Origin: Engraulis encrasicolus
Taxonomy: Eukaryota > Chordata > Actinopteri > Clupeiformes > Engraulidae
DNA length: 64,000 nt
Assembly: GCF_034702125.1 (NCBI RefSeq)
Contig: NC_085867.1
Location: 45,895,435 to 45,959,434, forward strand
Direction: 5' to 3'
Shown: positions 61,776 to 64,000 of the stretch, piece after piece
Position numbering within the stretch: position 1 is the first letter of the stretch
Layout: every line of letters begins with the position of its first letter
The notes under the pieces: generated by a model
Seen by the model: only the letters and a program-made list of their open reading frames with translations
Told to the model about the DNA's origin: nothing
Database searches by the model: none
Position numbers and translations under genes: made by a program

Positions 61776-63211
61776 CTAGAATGTCTGGTCGTCGTTGCAG
61801 GACTCAGTGGCGTGTCCGAACGCCTCGCAGATGTCGCAGTAGGGCCGGTCGGCCTGCCGCTTCCCGTGGTACGCCGTGTGGGGGGGCGTGTCCGGAGACT
61901 GCGCCTGTGTCGGGCAGTCCTCCGTGTCGTGCTGATCGAAACAGTCGCAGATGTCACAGAAGACGCGTGGCTTAGCCTTCTTCTTAGACTTCCTCTCCCG
62001 TAACCTGACAGAGGAGGAGAAGAGGGAGACAGGTTACGAACTAACACACACACACAAGGGCTTGACATTACGTTTTTTGCTAACCGGCCACTGTGGCTAG
62101 TGAATTTCCCGAGTCACTAGCCATTAACCCTTTCTGCCAGCCAGTCAATTTTGTCAGGTTTTTTTTCTTTTCAATACTCATGCATTTAAATAAAACAACT
62201 TGATGCAACTACTTTGATTTCTCAAACCAAAGAATAAGTTACCTGTCAAAGTGGCTAGTGAGATTAAAATTGTTATTAGCCAGAGCCAAGTTTTACCAGC
62301 ATTTGGCCGGTTGGCAGGTGCCAGTGTCGACCCCTGACACACACGCTAGTCACCAAACCCCATAACCCCACCCCACAGAAGACGCTCGGTTTAGCCTTCT
62401 TAGACTTCCTCTCCCGTAACCTGACAGAGGAAGAGAGGAGGGAGGGAGTGTGGTTACACACTAACACACACATTAGTCACACATCCGCGGATGATCCTGT
62501 GAAAGAGCCTTTCCATAAACCCCTGTACCCCAAACCCCCTCCTAACCAATCATCCACCCCCTGCACCTCCAACACCCACCTACCAATCAACAAAGCCCCA
62601 ACCCCCTTCTGTATCCCTGAATCCCTCCCTTCATCCCAAAACTTTTGATACAGTATCTCTAAATCCGTACCCGTCGCCTTCATCGGTGCCGTTGAATTCT
62701 GCCTGTACAATCTTCTCTTAACAGACACCCCCATCCCCCCCATCCCCCCGGACCCTCCTGTTCCCCTAAATGCCCTCTCCCCTCCTCTCCCCCCCTCCTC
62801 CCCCCTCTCCCCTCCTCACCCTCCTGTACCCCCCTGTTCCCCCCTCTCCCCTCCTCACCCTCCTGAACCTCCCTGTTCCCCCCTCCCCTCCTCACCCTCC
62901 TGGACAGCGCTGTTCCACCTCCTCTCCTCTCCACCCTCCTGTACCCCCACAGTCCCCCCTTTCCCCTCCTCACCCTCCTGTACCCCTCTGTTCCCCCCTC
63001 TCCCCTCCTCACCCTCCTGTACCCCCCTGTTCCCCCCTCTCCCCTCCTCACCCGTCGTCTTCATCGTTGCCGTTGAACTCCGCTAGCACCATCTTCTCTA
63101 GTTTGGCCTTCAGCTCCTGATTCTTACGCTGCAGATCCACGATAACCGAGTTGAGGAAGTTGATCTGGGGGAGGAGAGAGAGGGGGGGAGAGGGAGAGAG
63201 AGGGGGAGGGA

Positions 63212-63253
<42 letters not shown>

Positions 63254-63936
63254 AGAGAGAGAGGTGAGAGAGAGAGAGAGTGAGGGAGAGAGAGAGGGCA
63301 GGAGAGAGGAGAGGGTAGGAGAGGGAGAGGGCAGGAGAGAGAGCAAGAGAGGGAGGGAGAGAGAGGAGAGAAAGAGAGGGAGGGAGAGAGAGAGGGAGCG
63401 AGAGAGAGAGGAGAGGAGAGAGAGTGAGAGAGAGGAGAGAGAAGAGAGGAGAGAGAGTGAGAGAGAGGAGAGAGAGGGATTGGGAGAGTGAGAGTAGAGC
63501 GCAAGAGAGAGAGAGAGAGAGAGGAGAGAGAAGAGAGGAGAGAGAGTGAGAGAGAGGAGAGAGAGAGAGAGTATTAATTGAGCCTTTACATGTTTATAAC
63601 CACAATATCATACAGTAGCTACCACATGGTATTGTATTGTTATTATATAGGCAGTTATTATTAATTAGCTATTGTAACAAATACCTGTTAGATTGTTTAT
63701 ATCCATACGAACACAATAAAATGCTAAACGTACAAACTGTACATACTGTATGTACTGAAAATATGGTGGTGATTTGACACTGTTTGCATTAATCACAGTT
63801 CAATGTTTGTTAATAGATAGTGTGGTACTAATTCTTGCTTGACAAAGTGCCTTTTTAACCATCTGTTGTCCGTCTGTGCGTACCTGTCCCTCTGCAAACT
63901 CCTTCTCCTCGCGCAGCTGATCGAGGGCCGCGTCAC
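61776..63936 (-). CDS. clip1: CLIP-170, C-terminal exons (gene continues off the right edge)
   Basis: Cytoplasmic linker protein of microtubule plus ends; the C-terminal zinc knuckles bind dynactin p150 and the CAP-Gly heads. Three minus-strand exons: 63884-63936 (end of the coiled coil, [13 protein letters not shown]), 63052-63164 ([19 protein letters not shown] to NGNDEDDG), and 61776-62004, the terminal exon with stop TAG at 61776-61778. The terminal exon holds two CCHC knuckles, [15 protein letters not shown] and [14 protein letters not shown], and ends NDDQTF, close to the acidic-aromatic tail of vertebrate CLIP1. Phases match across both introns. Partial decoy copies of the last two exons lie at 62671-62725 and about 62355-62420. 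Confidence 0.93.
62059..62335. repeat. Interspersed element B, copy 2 (clip1 last intron)
   Basis: Shares ccactgtggctagtga, caaagtggctagtgag and accagcatttggccggttgg with the copy at 60118-60300. It separates the true clip1 terminal exon from its decoy copy. Confidence 0.6.
62355..62725 (-). repeat. Partial duplicate of the last two clip1 exons
   Basis: 62420 leftwards copies the terminal exon acceptor and start (ctgtcag|GTTACGGGAGAGGA, then AAGTCTAAGAAGG). 62671-62725 copies the 3' half of the penultimate exon (CAACGGCACCGATGAAGGCG, ACGG|GTAC). The two blocks lie in genomic order, so one duplication could explain both. Confidence 0.8.
63170..63575. repeat. (GA)n-rich block in clip1 intron
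   Basis: On the coding strand this is a 400-nt pyrimidine tract immediately upstream of the acceptor of exon 63052-63164. The 62730-63050 region on its other side is a C-rich repeat of cctcctcaccctcctgtacc units. Confidence 0.9.
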
Positions 63937-64000
63937 CTGTGGGAGAGGACACACGCTTGGTCAAAACTACAGCAGAGATAGATACACACACACACACATA

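Noticed and set aside
63110..63504. Ser-Leu-Pro repeat protein on the minus strand
   Set aside because: Translation of the (GA)n-rich block that forms the pyrimidine tract upstream of a clip1 exon.

Overview
The window reads as a teleost fish nuclear genome. It has spliced vertebrate genes with GT-AG introns, very dense (CA/TG)n microsatellites, many foldback DNA transposons, tRNA-derived SINEs, and L1, L2 and Ty3/Gypsy retroelements. Species cannot be told from the sequence. Five protein-coding genes are recognisable, and I know all five from the human 12q24 region: ptpn11 (minus strand, exons 1-7, runs off the left side), tmed2 (plus, complete), ddx55 (plus, complete), bcl7a (plus, complete) and clip1 (minus, last three exons, runs off the right side). 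Exon sizes were rebuilt from splice signals and protein similarity. The summed coding lengths of tmed2 (606 nt), ddx55 (1752 nt) and bcl7a (723 nt) are multiples of three and end on a stop codon.

Layout: 1-2815 downstream intron of ptpn11 with a large minisatellite; 2816-11687 ptpn11 exons 7 to 1; 11688-12545 a divergent ptpn11/tmed2 intergenic promoter; 12546-36819 tmed2, whose 18.4 kb intron 2 holds a three-level transposon nest (full-length L1, into whose 5' UTR a near-identical-LTR Ty3/Gypsy element inserted, and into whose ORF1 a 639-bp foldback DNA transposon inserted); 36820-39769 tmed2 3' end with several foldback elements; 39770-47695 ddx55; 49634-55684 bcl7a; 55685-61775 repeat-rich intergenic DNA; 61776-63936 clip1.

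The most striking pattern is that exon-intron junctions are themselves tandemly duplicated. By my count about 17 of roughly 60 splice junctions, across all five genes, have extra copies of the last or first exon bases plus the splice site. Copy number ranges from 2 to about 21. The biggest cases are the ptpn11 exon 7 donor, ddx55 exon 7 donor, ddx55 exon 13 acceptor and bcl7a exon 4 donor. Other notable points: the Gypsy element has a textbook -1 frameshift signal at the gag stop (GGGAAAC, 9-nt spacer, perfect 8-bp hairpin) and a second -1 shift into pol, and a hAT insertion landed exactly on the ddx55 exon 12 donor, so the present donor takes its T and following bases from the transposon end.

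Functionally the host genes are housekeeping or signalling genes with no shared pathway: SHP2 phosphatase, a p24 cargo receptor, a ribosome-biogenesis helicase, a BAF-complex subunit and a microtubule plus-end protein. Their adjacency reflects conserved synteny, not an operon.
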